Shown: positions 24,301 through 36,121 of the stretch, in pieces
Numbering within the stretch: the stretch's first letter is position 1
Layout: the number at the start of each line of letters is the position of its first letter
Source of the DNA: Turbatrix aceti
Lineage: Eukaryota; Nematoda; Chromadorea; Rhabditida; Panagrolaimidae
Direction of reading: 5' to 3'
Assembly: GCA_963969345.1 (NCBI GenBank)
Contig: OZ017768.1
Location: forward strand, 1,550,001-1,614,000
DNA length: 64,000 bases
Notes under the pieces: model-generated
The model's input: the letters and a program-made list of their open reading frames with translations, nothing else
Databases searched by the model: none
Told to the model about the DNA's origin: nothing
Program-made: the position numbers and the translations under genes

Positions 24301-27300
24301 CTCCGCGTATATGTTAAATATTATGTTAAATTTGGAATGTATTTTCTCAAATGACGACGCTAGCAATAGCAAACATGCGTAGAAGCATATCTCCATCTGC
24401 TTTTTCATATTGTTCAGCAACAATTGTGAAAATTGGGTCAACTGAATAGTCAGTTTTTGACACTTTGTTACTAGCCGTGCAAACGTCGTCCATAAACTGA
24501 TTTGTTATTATCAGGTGTAATCTACATATATAAAAATAGATCAATAATCGTATATACATAAATATAATAATTGTTTACATATAATATAAATATCTCTGGC
24601 TCAAGCTTTCCATAATTTTCATGAGGCTTCGAAGAGGCCGAAAAGTAGTAAAGGTTGAAGGTCGACAATTCCCGTGATTTAGATTAGAAAATAAATAAAA
24701 CTGTAGTCACGGCAGTTGATTGCTAAGCGGTAAGAGTTGGTGTGCCGCCAATGGATTTTTCGGTGGCGGTTGGGTCATGGTCGACACCCAGACAACGATC
24801 GATGGAACAGGTCGTCGTTTGAGCAGGTGCAGTGCAGTGTATAGTTAGCAGGGATGGACGAACAGCCGTTTTTTTTGTTCTCGAAGGAACACGAACATTT
24901 TGTTAATGTTAAAGGACGCGTCCGTTTAGCTTCGCGAGTTTTCCTCCCATCCTTCCTCTACTTTTGTAGTTCGATGACGTGTTATAGCGTGGAATGAACT
25001 TCTCATGCTGGAGCAACTCCTGTGCGCGCTATTTTTATTGTTACAAGCTCTGAACTTTATTCTCACTCGCTTACATATGCGAATGCGCGCGAAAATGGAT
25101 TTTCAAAAAAATGAAATATTGTTCAGCGCGCGTTGGCCGAATTAGTTGCAAAAAAGGCATTTTGGGCCAAATTTGAAAATTTTTACTTTTTCAAATTAGA
25201 TTTGTAATTAGAATAATATTTGAAGCATTTTGATTTGTTTTTCAGAATTGTGGGACAATTTTTGATCAAAATCGAGTAGGGTTCGGAAGAAAAAATCCAC
25301 GGATCTTCGAAATGCCGATAGAAAGCTGAAAATTTCAGGGTAGACTAAAAACAAAATTTCCTTTCGAATGGCGTACTCAGTTTTTTGATATCGATTCGAT
25401 AAATGTTCGAAAAAACGGTTTTTTTTGGAAATTTGAAAAATTCGGAACTTTTTAGAAACTTGATCAAAAAATAATTATTACCAATCGAAGGAGCAGTATC
25501 TTTTTGATCTACTGTAAAATTTTCAGACATTTACCATATCTCGTGGGCATACAGTAGCGATTCTCCCGAACCCTACTTGTTTTAGCGCCTGAGGCTATGA
25601 GGTAGAGCGCTGCAGAACAAAGTGAAATAAAACATCTTGTTAGAAATTTTTTGGCCTACAAAATGTTGTAACTCCTGAATTTTTATCTATTTTTTTGGCT
25701 TCGCAATTTTCGTTCGCGCAACATACACTCATTTTTGGTACAAATTTTCCGAAAATTGAAATCGAAAAAGGGGGGTTCGGGGGAAAAATCGTTGTTCAGC
25801 GAGTTTTGGGATGTTATAGCACGAACCTCGACCTGGGATGTAAAAAGCCCTGTAGAATTCAAAAAAAATATTATTTTGTTCCTAAAAATTCGAAAAAGTT
25901 CCGAAAAATGCTTATTTTTTGAAAATTTGAAAATTTAGAAACTTTTCGGTCCAAATGGAAATAAATAAATATCCCCATCGAATTTAGAATTCATTTTTAC
26001 TACTATACTGAAATTTTCAGCAATATTGCTTTCAAACTGAACGAACGGCGATTTTTCCCCCGAACCCCCCTTTTTCGATTTCAATTTTCGGAAAATTTGT
26101 ACCAAAAATGAGTGTATGTTGCGCGAACGAAAATTGCGAAGCCAAAAAAATAGATAAAAATTCAGGAGTTACAACATTTTGTAGGCCAAAAAATTTCTAA
26201 CAAGATGTTTTATTTCACTTTGTTCTGCAGCGCTCTACCTCATAGCCTCAGGCGCTAAAACAAGTAGGGTTCGGGAGAATCGCTACTGTATGCCCACGAG
26301 ATATGGTAAATGTCTGAAAATTTTACAGTAGATCAAAAAGATACTGCTCCTTCGATTGGTAATAATTATTTTTTGATCAAGTTTCTAAAAAGTTCCGAAT
26401 TTTTCAAATTTCCGAAAAAAACCGTTTTTTCGAACATTTATCGAATCGATATCAAAAAACTGAGTACGCCATTCGAAAGGAAATTTTGTTTTTAGTCTAC
26501 CCTGAAATTTTCAGCTTTCTATCGGCATTTCGAAGATCCGTGGATTTTTTCTTCCGAACCCTACTCGATTTTGATCAAAAATTGTCCCACAATTCTGAAA
26601 AACAAATCAAAATGCTTCAAATATTATTCTAATTACAAATCTAATTTGAAAAAGTAAAAATTTTCAAATTTGGCCCAAAATGCCTTTTTTGCAACTAATT
26701 CGGCCAACGCGCGCTGAACAATATTTCATTTTTTTGAAAATCCATTTTCGCGCGCATTCGCATATGTAAGCGAGTGAGAATAAAGTTCAGAGCTTGTAAC
26801 AATAAAAATAGCGCGCACAGGAGTTGCTCCAGCATGAGAAGTTCATTCCACGCTATAACACGTCATCGAACTACAAAAGTAGAGGAAGGATGGGAGGAAA
26901 ACTCGCGAAGCTAAACGGACGCGTCCTTTAATGTCAATAGGTCTCGACGCGAAAATTCTTGTGTTTTTATAAAAACGCAATAATTTTTTTTGCGTTTTTT
27001 AGAATACACCATTATTGCGTCGAGACCTATTGACGCGCAGTGTGTTTGTTAGAGAAATCGAGTTCGCGAACGAACACGAACGTTCGCCTCTCCATGGTAG
27101 CACAACAAAGTAGTGAAGCAAACAACAGAAAATAACATTACACAAAATTTTGTTTCCCATTTAAAATTTTTTATACTCTTTATGTAAAAAAGTTTTCAGA
27201 AAACACCACAAAAGTAAACTTTGGACGCCAAATTGTCCTAAAGCTGTCAGAAGGAGCCGAAAAATTCGTCCAGACCCCAGAATTCTTCACTCTGGTTCAT

Positions 27301-30002
27301 GGCAAGGATTCTTTTGTTGTCCGGGTTGATCCGACAAAACTCGAACGTGGAACGGTCACCTTTGCACAGATTCTCGGATTTGATGCTGAAAAACCCGGTC
27401 TTGGGCCGATTTTCCGGGTTCCGGTAACCGTGATCATTCCCAGCGTTGTTTCTCCGGCTGAAGACTTTATTGTCAAGCGAGAGCTCAATCTCGTGCCTGG
27501 TGTGCCGGATCACTACTTTGTTGAGACTCCGGAGCATGCTACTTCTGGTGGTTGGTTTTTTTTGGATTTAAAAAAAAACTTTTTTGCTCCTGGCAGATAA
27601 AAATCGTTTTTTTTTTGTAGTTTTGACCATCACATCACAAGAAAAAGACGCAAGTACCAACCTTTGCGCCCACATTGTTCGCATCCTGCCCGACAAAGCT
27701 CTTCGCCATCTCGAAGTCCAGAAATACGTGACCATTCGTCCGGATGGTGACGTCATCGAAATCCCATTCAGCGTCATCCCAAAACAAACCGTTGAGGTGA
27801 CAATTGCCAAGGCTTGGTCCAACTTTGGAAACGCTACCATCAATGCTGAGGTCAAGTTTTCGGGTCGTAGCGTCAAGCCCGTGAATATTCTCTCGTCGTC
27901 CATCGCCACGCCCATTGACTTCACAAATCACCTTCGCGTAACCAAAGTTCAGCCTTCAGTTTCACTGAAGCGATTCTACCAGCCAATTGCCGCCAAAGAA
28001 GCCAAGGTTCAGCCCCTCACGGAGCGGGATATCTTTTTCGAGGGCGAACAGACGTTCAGGCTTTTGCTGACCTATAATTTTACAGGTGAGGTTTTATCTG
28101 CAGTTCTTGTGATAATCTTTTGGGGCTTTTTAGTTCATAAAACCGGAACATTCATGTTTGATCTGCCGAACATCTCAGATTATCTCTACGAAAGCCCGAT
28201 TGACTGCCTGCTCATTCAGATCTTTTCGAGCACAAAAGAACACGTCGCGACGGATTCTTCATTTCCTACCAAGGTAATTTTTTTAGTTTTGTTTACTAAT
28301 TTTTTGAATTTGAATAAAAAAATTTTCTAATTCTATTTTTTATATAAATTTTTTTCAATTTTTTTATTAAAATTATTATTTTTTCATAATTCGTATAAAT
28401 TAATTTTTATAATAATTAAAAAAAATATACATTATAAAAATTTTTAATTTAAAAAAATAATCTTTCAAAATTGGTAAAAAATTATTTTTTATGAATTTTT
28501 TAAAAATAATAGAAAAAATAATTTTCATTTGTTTCAAATTATTTTTTTTTCAAAATTTTCTATTTTTTGAAATTTATATTTTTCAGTACAAGATCAAGCT
28601 GAGCAAAGGCGAATACACGATTCAAGTTCAAATTCGTCACCCGGATAACAACTTCCTCGACAAGCTCCGTGACACGATCCTGATTGCCTTCCAAGACCTC
28701 GAAGCCCCCATCTCTCTCGACGTCTACCCCACGCCCTACGATGCCATCAAGAAGACCAACAAGATTTCATCCAAGACAACGTTTGAAGTTGGCCAGAACG
28801 CGCTCTTCTACGTGACCCCTGCCCCAGAGGATAAACTCCCCAAGGGCGCTGGTCCCGGATGCTACCTGAAGGGAATTCTCAAATTGGACACGTCCGAAAC
28901 CACTGGGCTCATCCTGGTCATGTACAACATCACAGACCTTTCAAAACGACAGAACAAGGCTCTGTCGACGGTTGCCATCGAAGCGGACAAGAAAGCGGCT
29001 CAAAATGGTGAGCCGAAGCCGGATGAACTTGCCGAAGCCATTCGTGACCTTCGTGTTAAGCATCTCACCAAGGTCACCGATGCCGCCAAGGCCGATGCCA
29101 TCTTTGAGGCTGTCTACGCGGATTACCCGACTCACCTGCCTCTGCTTGTGGCGCAGGCAGTCAGACTCGCTGCGGCGAAGCCGTTCAACAAAAAACGCCT
29201 GGACGAAGCCGTCGACGCAGTTTTGAACGTTGCCCAGCCCGAAGAGGTGCTCAAGTTCCTGGGCGGCAAAATTGATGGCTCAGAAGCGGATCTGCTCCAG
29301 AGCAAAACAATGAATGAGCGGAAATCAGCGATTGAAAAGGCGCTCTCCGTCAAGGCGATCGCCTACCTTCAAGCTCACCTCGCGATCAGTTCCCTCGACG
29401 TGCCAAATCCTCTTCGCTCAGGGCTCCCATTTTTGATCAACGGAGAAGTGTCCCCGACCAAAACCCCTGAATCTCCCGCTTCTTCTCCGCCTTCCGAACC
29501 CGCGCCTGAACCGGCCCCCGAAGAAGACGAAGAAGAAGAAGGAGACGCCAAACAGCCCGAAGAAACCAATTCTGTCGATCAAAACAAATCTGCGGCCGAT
29601 ACGCTCTCAACGACCGAAAAAACGGATTCCTCTGCCTCCATGCCTGGAACACCGTCCAAGGCAAACAACGATCTGGGAGCAAAGAAGCCAGTCTTTGAGG
29701 GTGATGCAATCACCCGTGGCGAAGCAGACGCGGTCTACCGGGAGTACCAGCGCTGGGCCAGCTCGCCAACCGCTACCCAGGCACTCATCATCACGGCTGC
29801 ACACGCCCTGGCCTACGGAAGGTTTGGAACGGCCCTTCGATGCCTCAACAAGGCCAACGAAGACAAGGCTCTTCTTCCGCACGCGAAAACCGTGGACAAC
29901 GCTGTCATCGAGGTCGTCGACAAACTCGGATGGACTCATGTCGCCAACAACCTTCGAAATTCTCTCTTGCTCAAGTATCCTTCTGGTTACCGTCCTTTTT
30001 AA
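21398..30002 (+). CDS. tpp-2: Tripeptidyl peptidase II
   Basis: Exons 21398-21484, 21553-21780, 22066-22713, 23021-23792, 27200-27547, 27621-28085, 28134-28273 and 28587-30002; 1,367 residues with all phases matching. It is a giant cytosolic subtilisin-family (S8) protease that removes tripeptides from N termini downstream of the proteasome. The catalytic set is complete: D50 in [10 protein letters not shown]272 in GNHGSHV, oxyanion N370 in SSAGNAGP, S457 in [12 protein letters not shown]. The long Asp-His insertion, typical of TPP2, is present. The C-terminal region keeps KGAGPGCYL and LGWTH and ends YPSGYRPF. An extra acidic, proline-rich stretch (about 1180-1260: [12 protein letters not shown]) makes it longer than the human protein, close to the fly length. 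Intron 4 is 3.4 kb and carries a large fold-back. AATAAA lies at 30166. Confidence 0.96.
23793..24908. other. Left part of tpp-2 intron 4
   Basis: Non-coding. Includes a small hairpin CCCGGCGAAAGCCGGG at about 24047-24062 and AT-rich sequence. No ORF with support. Confidence 0.5.
24913..26927. mobile_element. 2,015-bp fold-back element flanked by TTAA
   Basis: Long inverted repeat with symmetry centre at about 25920. Arms run from 24913 to about 25794 and from about 26046 to 26927 and look identical wherever compared (for example 25081-25200 against 26640-26759). The central spacer is about 250 bases. It begins AGGACGCGTCC and ends with its complement, and is bounded on both sides by TTAA (24909-24912 and 26928-26931). 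TTAA duplication is the mark of piggyBac-type transposition, so this is most likely a non-autonomous piggyBac-type or fold-back element. The two 61-codon frames inside (25345-25530 minus, 26310-26495 plus) are mirror images and not genes. It lies in tpp-2 intron 4. Confidence 0.88.
26933..27034. mobile_element. 102-bp MITE-like hairpin
   Basis: Perfect 18-base inverted ends, GTCAATAGGTCTCGACGC (26933-26950) and its complement (27017-27034), enclosing an AT-rich loop with GAAAATTC and TTTTTGCG. It sits two bases beyond the TTAA of the large fold-back. The ends resemble the dispersed CTCGACACGAAA intronic repeat, so it may be an intact copy of that family. Confidence 0.75.
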
Positions 30003-30165
30003 GTCGATAGGGAGGGGGATACGATGAGGGGAGTTTGTTTGCTGGGGTCTGATATTGGTTATCCCTTCTCTTTGGACACAGGATTATTTGGTTTTTCGTC
30101 GGAATTTTCACTGTGCATGTCTTATGATACTGTTTTTTTGTGAAAGAATATGGATTGGTTACTGC

Positions 30166-30171
30166 AATAAA
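30166..30171 (+). terminator. Poly(A) signal of tpp-2
   Basis: AATAAA 164 bases after the tpp-2 stop codon, followed by a T-rich stretch. It is the first good signal downstream of the gene. Confidence 0.6.
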
Positions 30172-30521
30172 AATTAATTTCAATCGAAAAAACTTTATTT
30201 GTCCCAACAAAAGTAATGTAACAAATAAATCAAAATGAAATAAAATGAATATTACTTTATCAACACAACTCTTCAGGCTTTGGTTTAGGGTGTCCCTCTC
30301 GCCGTTTTATTGCGAGAGGAGTATTCGCGGGGACAAAATTTTCACAGAGCAAAATACACATTTCACGGGAAATAAAGTATAATAATTTTCAGGAGTTTTT
30401 AGCGGTGAAATGTGCGGACACATATTAATCAAAATGGCGTAAAAGTTGTTACGGGAAGCAGAATAATAAAGCTTCTAGGGAGAAGATTCCTACCAGAAGT
30501 TTTACGAGAAAAAAACATAAT

Positions 30522-31507
30522 CTAAAAAGCGTTATCTTTGTTAAAAATAGGTACATGGTCTTCAATGACATGGTTCTCGAAGACATGTCTGTCTTTATCA
30601 TCATTTTTGTTTCCTTCGACTTTGTCATTGAACTTTTTTCTCACGGCTAAAAGCCAACATTCGTATTCTTCGCTGCTAACGTTGTAAAGAATTGTTGAGA
30701 AATAGTTAGCGAGGAAATAAAAGGCATCCTGCGCTTCAATGTTAAGTCTCTTTTTGTTATATCTTGTCGGTTGTTTTTTTTTGTTCATGATTTTCGGCGC
30801 GTCAAGATAAGCATCACGCAGGACGTCCAGGTGGAATAGATAACAGCTGATTTTAAACATGAACGTCTCGGGTTGAAGTTTGTTGAATGCCTCTATGCAG
30901 GGCTCTTTCAGGCGCTTGACTGCGTCTGTTATGTTCAATCTCAAAAAAAAACTCAAATTGTGTATACCAAAAAATAGTTAAAATCTCACTTATCAGGAAT
31001 ACGCATTACTGTCCACCTTTTCTCCAGTAAGCTTGATAGTTCATTGACATTTAATTCTTTTATTAATTTGTCGCCAGAACCAGTCTTCACTTTCATATTA
31101 TTCGGTAATAACTTCTGTTGACCAGGCGACTGGCTCTTGCTCGAATCCTTTGATCCTATGTTCGAGGGCAAATCGCTTTCTGCTCTGGATGTTGTTCTGG
31201 CATTAGAACTTTCTGGTGTGTTAGAAGATCGTTTTTCATTTTCAGTCTTGAGGTCATTTAGTATGGCTTTTTGCAGATCATCGTTTAAGGATTTGGTTTG
31301 TTCGCTGATGAAATCGGGAACTGAACTGTTCGTGTCAAAATTGAAGTCAAAAATTTCAATAACTTTGGCCACGACCTTTTCGTTTGGATAGTAGCACAGG
31401 TCGCCAGTGATTATTTCATCAGGTTTTCTCACACAAGATATTTGAGAGTCCGAAGACAGAACGACTTCTTCGTGTCCACCCTCCAAGCGTAATTTCAAGA
31501 TTCTCAT
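30522..31507 (-). CDS. Unrecognised protein, 311 residues
   Basis: Exon 1 is 31507-30990 and exon 2 is 30939-30522, joined in phase 2 (GTGAGA donor, less usual TTTGAG acceptor). The N-terminal 80 residues are folded-looking (LKLRLEGGHEEVVLSSDSQ, GDLCYYPNEKVVAKVIEIF), resembling a small beta domain. Residues 80-150 are serine-rich and charged, probably disordered. The C-terminal half is helical (AVKRLKEPCIEAFNKLQ, AQDAFYFLANYFSTILYNV). There is no signal peptide or membrane helix. A TTTTCAG acceptor lies 12 bases before the ATG (31520-31522), consistent with spliced-leader addition. It is convergent with tpp-2. I do not recognise the family. Confidence 0.8.
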
Positions 31508-31754
31508 GGTTGAAAAAACCTGAAAATTAGTGTTACAAAATGCGGATAAAAAATACGACACGCTTTGGGGAAACACACGATTTGCTTTTTTTATTTTAGG
31601 AGATCAGCCAAAAATGGCAAAACATGACATTCATATTTAGAAGGGTAACGGCTCAAAATAACGTCATTTTAATTTATGGAGAGGGGGGGGGTCGGACTGC
31701 TACATCTTATAATGATCACCGATGATAAGAGGGAGAGAAGAAAGAGAGAAGGAA

Positions 31755-33410
31755 GTAACAAGGTGTTGCATGTCGAGAATTTTGGACGGCCGACAAGACT
31801 TTTTTACACTTTCAAATATTTTGAGCCAGAATTGTTCCCCACCTCTAAAAACCTCTATTCCCGCCAAACATAGATTTTTAAAAAAATCGGATTCTGTAGT
31901 TTTGGCTTCTGGAAGTTTTCGACAAAAATCAATGCCACGGGCTTTATTTATGAGACAAAAAGCTGAAAATTTTTTTGTGGGGGTTTTGAGGGGCGGAGAA
32001 CACGATGTCGTATTCAGATTTTTTTTATCGTTACGGTAAGTGCCAATTTTAGGCTAAGTTGTTCGGTTTTTTGGCCACCACAGGTCCACTCGAGAAAACG
32101 CGCGATTTTCGCTTCAAGTGAGCGTGCGCGCGTGTAAATGGAGTCATGTTCAATAAAAGGCCCTGAAGCCAATTTTTGTTTTTTATGCTCGCGGTCACTT
32201 TGGTAGAATTTAGCATGTCCCAAAGATTGATTCTAACATTTCAGGCTTTTTATCTGACAATATGGGGCACTGCCACGGGCATTGAAAAAACATGAAACTT
32301 TCGAACACTGTAACTTTGTGCAAAATCATCCGATAAAAAGCTCAACTAGCTTAATGTGATATTTGGGACATGTCAAAGCTTATGAAAGTGACCGTGAGCA
32401 TAAAAAACAAAAATTGGCTTCAGGGCCTTTTATTGAACATGACTCCTTTTACGCGCGCGCACGCTCACCAGACATGAAAACGGGCCTAATTTTTAGGCCC
32501 AGGCCCGGCCCGAAATTATCCCCTCTGTTTTTTTTCGAATTTTTATCCAAAAAAATAGCAGCCAATCGTTATATAAATGACATAAATAACTCGTGTTTAT
32601 TCAAAATACCATGTTTTCTATCTGTAGAGACTAAATTTTGTTAAAAATAACCAAAATGCAGTAAATTTTTATAATTTTTTACATTATTTATTAAATAACG
32701 GGCCATAACGGGCTTTTCCGGGCCTACTGAAAAGTAACAGGCCCGCCCAAGCCCGGCCCGGGCCTGGGCCGGGCCCGGGCCGGGCCGGGCTTCGGCGGGC
32801 CATTTTCATGTCTGACGCTCACTCGATGCGAAAAAGTGGCTTTTTGCGGGCGTTTTCTCGAGTGTGCACCATAAAAGCCCATGGATGAAAAATTAGGGTA
32901 TCTGGCAAATTTTGTGTTATACATCATTCGAGGCGTCAGAACACGGGGAAAAAGATAGGCTATGCCAATGTATCCACCTCTGAAAACCCAACTTGTGGTG
33001 GCCAAAAAACCAAACAATTTAGCCTAAAATTGGCACTTACCGTAACGATAAAAAAATCTGAATACGACATCGTGTTCCCCGCCCCTCAAAACACCCACAA
33101 AAAAATTTTCAGCTTTTTTTCTCATAAATAAAGCCCATGGCATTGATTTTTGTCAAAAACTTCCAGAAGCCAAAACTACAGAATCTGATTTTTTTTAAAT
33201 CTGTGTTTGGCGGGAATAGAGGTTTTTAGAGGTGGGGAACAATTCTGGCTCAAAATATTTGAAAGTGTAAAAAAGTCTTGTCCTCGTCTCCCCCTTGTTC
33301 CTAAATTCTGTCGTGAACTGTCTCTTAAAAACAAGGAAAAAACCATGTAACTCAGTGAATTTTCGTCGTGTAGCTCGTGTAATTTACACGACATGCAACA
33401 CCTTCCGAAG
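31755..33410. repeat. Large fold-back repeat interrupted by a hAT-type MITE
   Basis: The left arm runs about 31755-32240 and the right arm about 32366-33410, in inverted orientation. Paired landmarks are GGTGTTGCATGTCG (31763 / 33390), GCCAGAATTGTTCCCCACCT (31824 / about 33250), TTTTATCGTTACGGTAAG (about 32025 / 33040) and GGAGTCATGTTCAATAAAAG (32141 / about 32445). The spacer is about 125 bases. Only the right arm contains the 346-bp insertion at 32469-32814, so that element came later. A third, single-arm copy occupies 63339 to the window end. No transposase frame is visible, so this is a non-autonomous family of unknown class. Confidence 0.8.
32469..32814. mobile_element. Non-autonomous hAT-type element, GGCCCG-rich
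   Basis: Inverted ends CAGACATGAAAA... and ...TTTTCATGTCTG, flanked by the exact 8-base duplication ACGCTCAC (32461-32468 and 32815-32822). An 8-base duplication with CAG...CTG ends is the hAT signature. Both subterminal regions are made of reiterated GGCCCG / CGGGCC words. The middle is AT-rich with no coding capacity. It is inserted in the right arm of the surrounding fold-back. Confidence 0.9.
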
Positions 33411-34021
33411 TAATACATTAGAGTTTCCGACTACTACGAGCTTTCATGTATTCGCGGTGAAATTTATATGGTCGGGCCAAACCTATATTGTCCCATCGGC
33501 GGGCAATTCGGATGACACCGATGGAACAGCGTGCCTGTGCGTCTCCTTACCCGATCCCGCCTCTGTTCTCGAAGATTCTAGACCCATTCCAAAATGTTCT
33601 TTCTTTTGCCAACTAATGCGCTCAAGCATTAGCATGCTATAGCAACAATCTGCACGGAACTGGACCGAGGTGCCTTATCATTAACCACACATTGTAGCGC
33701 GCTAACAATCATCATACTGATCGTCAAAGCAATCAGGGAAAGCGGTTGGATTGCTTTTTTCCCGCATGCTTACTGTTTTGCAAACATAAAAAGGAAAAGC
33801 AAAAATTCTTTCACGCATCATAAATTAGAGCAATAACAAATTTGTCCGCGACATAGATATCTGGATTTCCTTGTCACTCAAATAGAACCGACAAATAAGA
33901 AACAGATTGTCACTAAAATAAACAAGTTGATGACTCATCAATGATGAGTCATCATGCTTCGCACTCAGGAAAGGCTCAAAGCGTTGACACCCCATGGTCG
34001 ACTGTGAACGCGATTTACAGT
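33411..34021. other. Unique sequence between repeat blocks
   Basis: No supported gene. Contains a perfect 10-bp hairpin at 33929-33953 made of TGACTCA and TGAGTCA. TGA(C/G)TCA is the AP-1 binding consensus, but here it may simply be a palindrome. Confidence 0.5.
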
Positions 34022-36101
34022 CGCTACAAGATCTTCGCAGCCCTTCGGGCTGCGGAGATCTTGACGATTTAGACGAAAAGAAGAACGAAAAAAACGAAGA
34101 AAAACGATTTAGAACGAAGTAAAACGAAGAAAACGAACTAAAACGATTTAGAACGAAGTAAAACGATTTAGAACGAACAAAAACGAAGAAAACGAACTAA
34201 AACGATTTAGAACGAACAGAAACGACCTAAAACGATACAAAGACGATGCACAACGATATAAAACGACCCAAACGATGAAGAACGATCAAAAACGATATTA
34301 GACGACTCGCGACGAAAAAACGATTCCAACGAATCCTACGACGAAAACGAATTAGGACGATAAACGATTAAAACGAATTCAAACGACAAAACACGAATCG
34401 GCTTTCGGCTACGAACGCAGACGCTAAACCGAATGACATCTTTTGGAACTACTCTCAAAAAAAAACAAAAAAAAAAAAACATCCGCTCGGCTCTCGCTCA
34501 TTCCCTGAAACCCAATTTTCTCCCCAAAATTCGTTGAATCGCTCCGCGAGTCGGGGGAGGGTTTAATCCCTAGTACCCGCCCAAGAATCGGGTCAGGTTG
34601 GGTCGGGTCAGGTATTCGGACGGGTACCCGACAGCACTGGACACATCGGATTTGTTGGCATTTGTCAAATCCGATCGAAAGATCTATGACATTCATTTGC
34701 CTCGAAATTAAAATTAGCAAATCCCGAAAATCCGGGTCTTCAGGTCGTTAATACCTTCGGATTCTCAAAACTCAGGTTTTTTCAATGTTTTCCACGGCCT
34801 GGGCTCGGCCAATTGGATTTAAAGGTTTGAACCGGTCGAAAAAATGACCGTTGGCCGGGCAATAACTAATCGGCCCGGTTCGTGCACGGGGAAACACCGG
34901 CATCACCTTGACCGGGCCGGGCCATACCCAAATCGGGTCATTATTTCGGGCGGGATCGATATCGTGTACCTGAAGGCCTTGCCGTAGTTTTTTTTTAAAT
35001 TCGTGGGTTCGCTCCGCTTCTTTTTTTTGACATTTACCACTCGGAGGCGGTCAGAAACCGTGAAATTTCAAATAACTTTTTTTTGAAAAATTGAAAGATG
35101 CGGACTGCCCTTCGGGATGCTACGACAAACTCGATCAAAACGACAAAAAAAGGATCCACCACGGTCAAAAAGCAATAAAAACTGATTTTGAGACGATGCG
35201 ACAACAATGGAAAACGATTTGAGACGTCTTACAACAAAAAACATTTTTGTTGCCAAAAAGATTCAAAACGAATCACGAAGGCAACAAATCGGCACCATAG
35301 CCTCCGACTCAGATTTCTACAACAGTCAAAAAAGATCTGAAACACAACGAAAACGACTCGAAACGACTCTTACCTAAAACGCATACATGAATAAACACGA
35401 TGAAAAAACAACATTTTTGACGAAAAAAACGATTGAACGAATCACGAATGCAACGATTTGGCCTGCGGCCACGATTTTTACGTCAAAAAACGATCCAAAA
35501 CGAATTTTACGATAAAAATGACACAATTCTTACCAAAAAACGACCAAAACGATTTGAAACGACTGAAAACGAAAAAGAAATAAGCCTATTGCCACGATTT
35601 TTACGATTGAACGACTTTCACGACGAAAAACGAACGCACACGCATAATGATGGAGACACGGACGCACGCGACAAAAACGTCATTTTATTGACCTTTATGC
35701 AAATTTGATTACTTTGTTGGAGATTTGTGATCAAAATTTTGACATATTTGGAATCCTCTCGTTGAGACGGTTCGACGGATACCACTCAAAACTTTTGGAG
35801 GTTTTTGGCACAGTTTATGCCATTTTTGACAACTTTCTCCTCACTTTTTGATAAAAATTGCGTTTATTTTGGAATCTACTCGTTAAATGCAATCGAATAG
35901 CTATACTCATGTGCCTCGGAAATGAAATTTGTGTATTTCAGATAAAGCCGGATTTAAGCTTATCCGTTGATCCGATAAAAAAATGAGGTACCATTTCGTG
36001 ATCCCCATGTTCTAGCGCATCTTTTAAGACTATACCCGGTACCCAGAGCTTTCATTTGCGTACGTACATATGGACACATTTGCTTTTAGATGGGTGTAAT
36101 A
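34022..36101. repeat. ACGA-rich repeat unit, copy 1
   Basis: Begins with a 16-bp hairpin (34028-34062, AAGATCTTCGCAGCCC and a near-complement, TTCG loop), then about 380 bases dominated by AAAACGATTTAGAACGAA-like words. A block rich in CGGGT / ACCCG follows (34560-34960), then a second ACGA-rich block (35100-35660) and a conserved tail of about 400 bases ending ATGGGTGTAAT. It is duplicated at 36122-38608. No coding capacity is seen. The duplicated parts differ only at scattered sites, so the duplication looks recent. Confidence 0.8.
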
Positions 36102-36121
36102 TATTTGCAATACAGACCAAC

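Noticed and set aside
25345..26495. Two identical 61-codon ORFs on opposite strands
   Set aside because: They are mirror images inside the fold-back arms, with no coding signature; they arise from the inverted repeat itself.
24845..27100. Outer hAT element enclosing the TTAA fold-back
   Set aside because: CAGGGATGGACGAAC on the left and CGTTCGCCTCTCCATGG on the right look vaguely complementary, but no matching 8-base duplication is found.
28491..28586. Extension of the last tpp-2 exon upstream
   Set aside because: The frame is open, but it is T/A-rich intron sequence ending in TTTTTCAG, and the homologous protein continues exactly from 28587.
34028..34062. Helitron 3' hairpin
   Set aside because: No CTRR end follows the hairpin on either strand and no A/T insertion site is evident.
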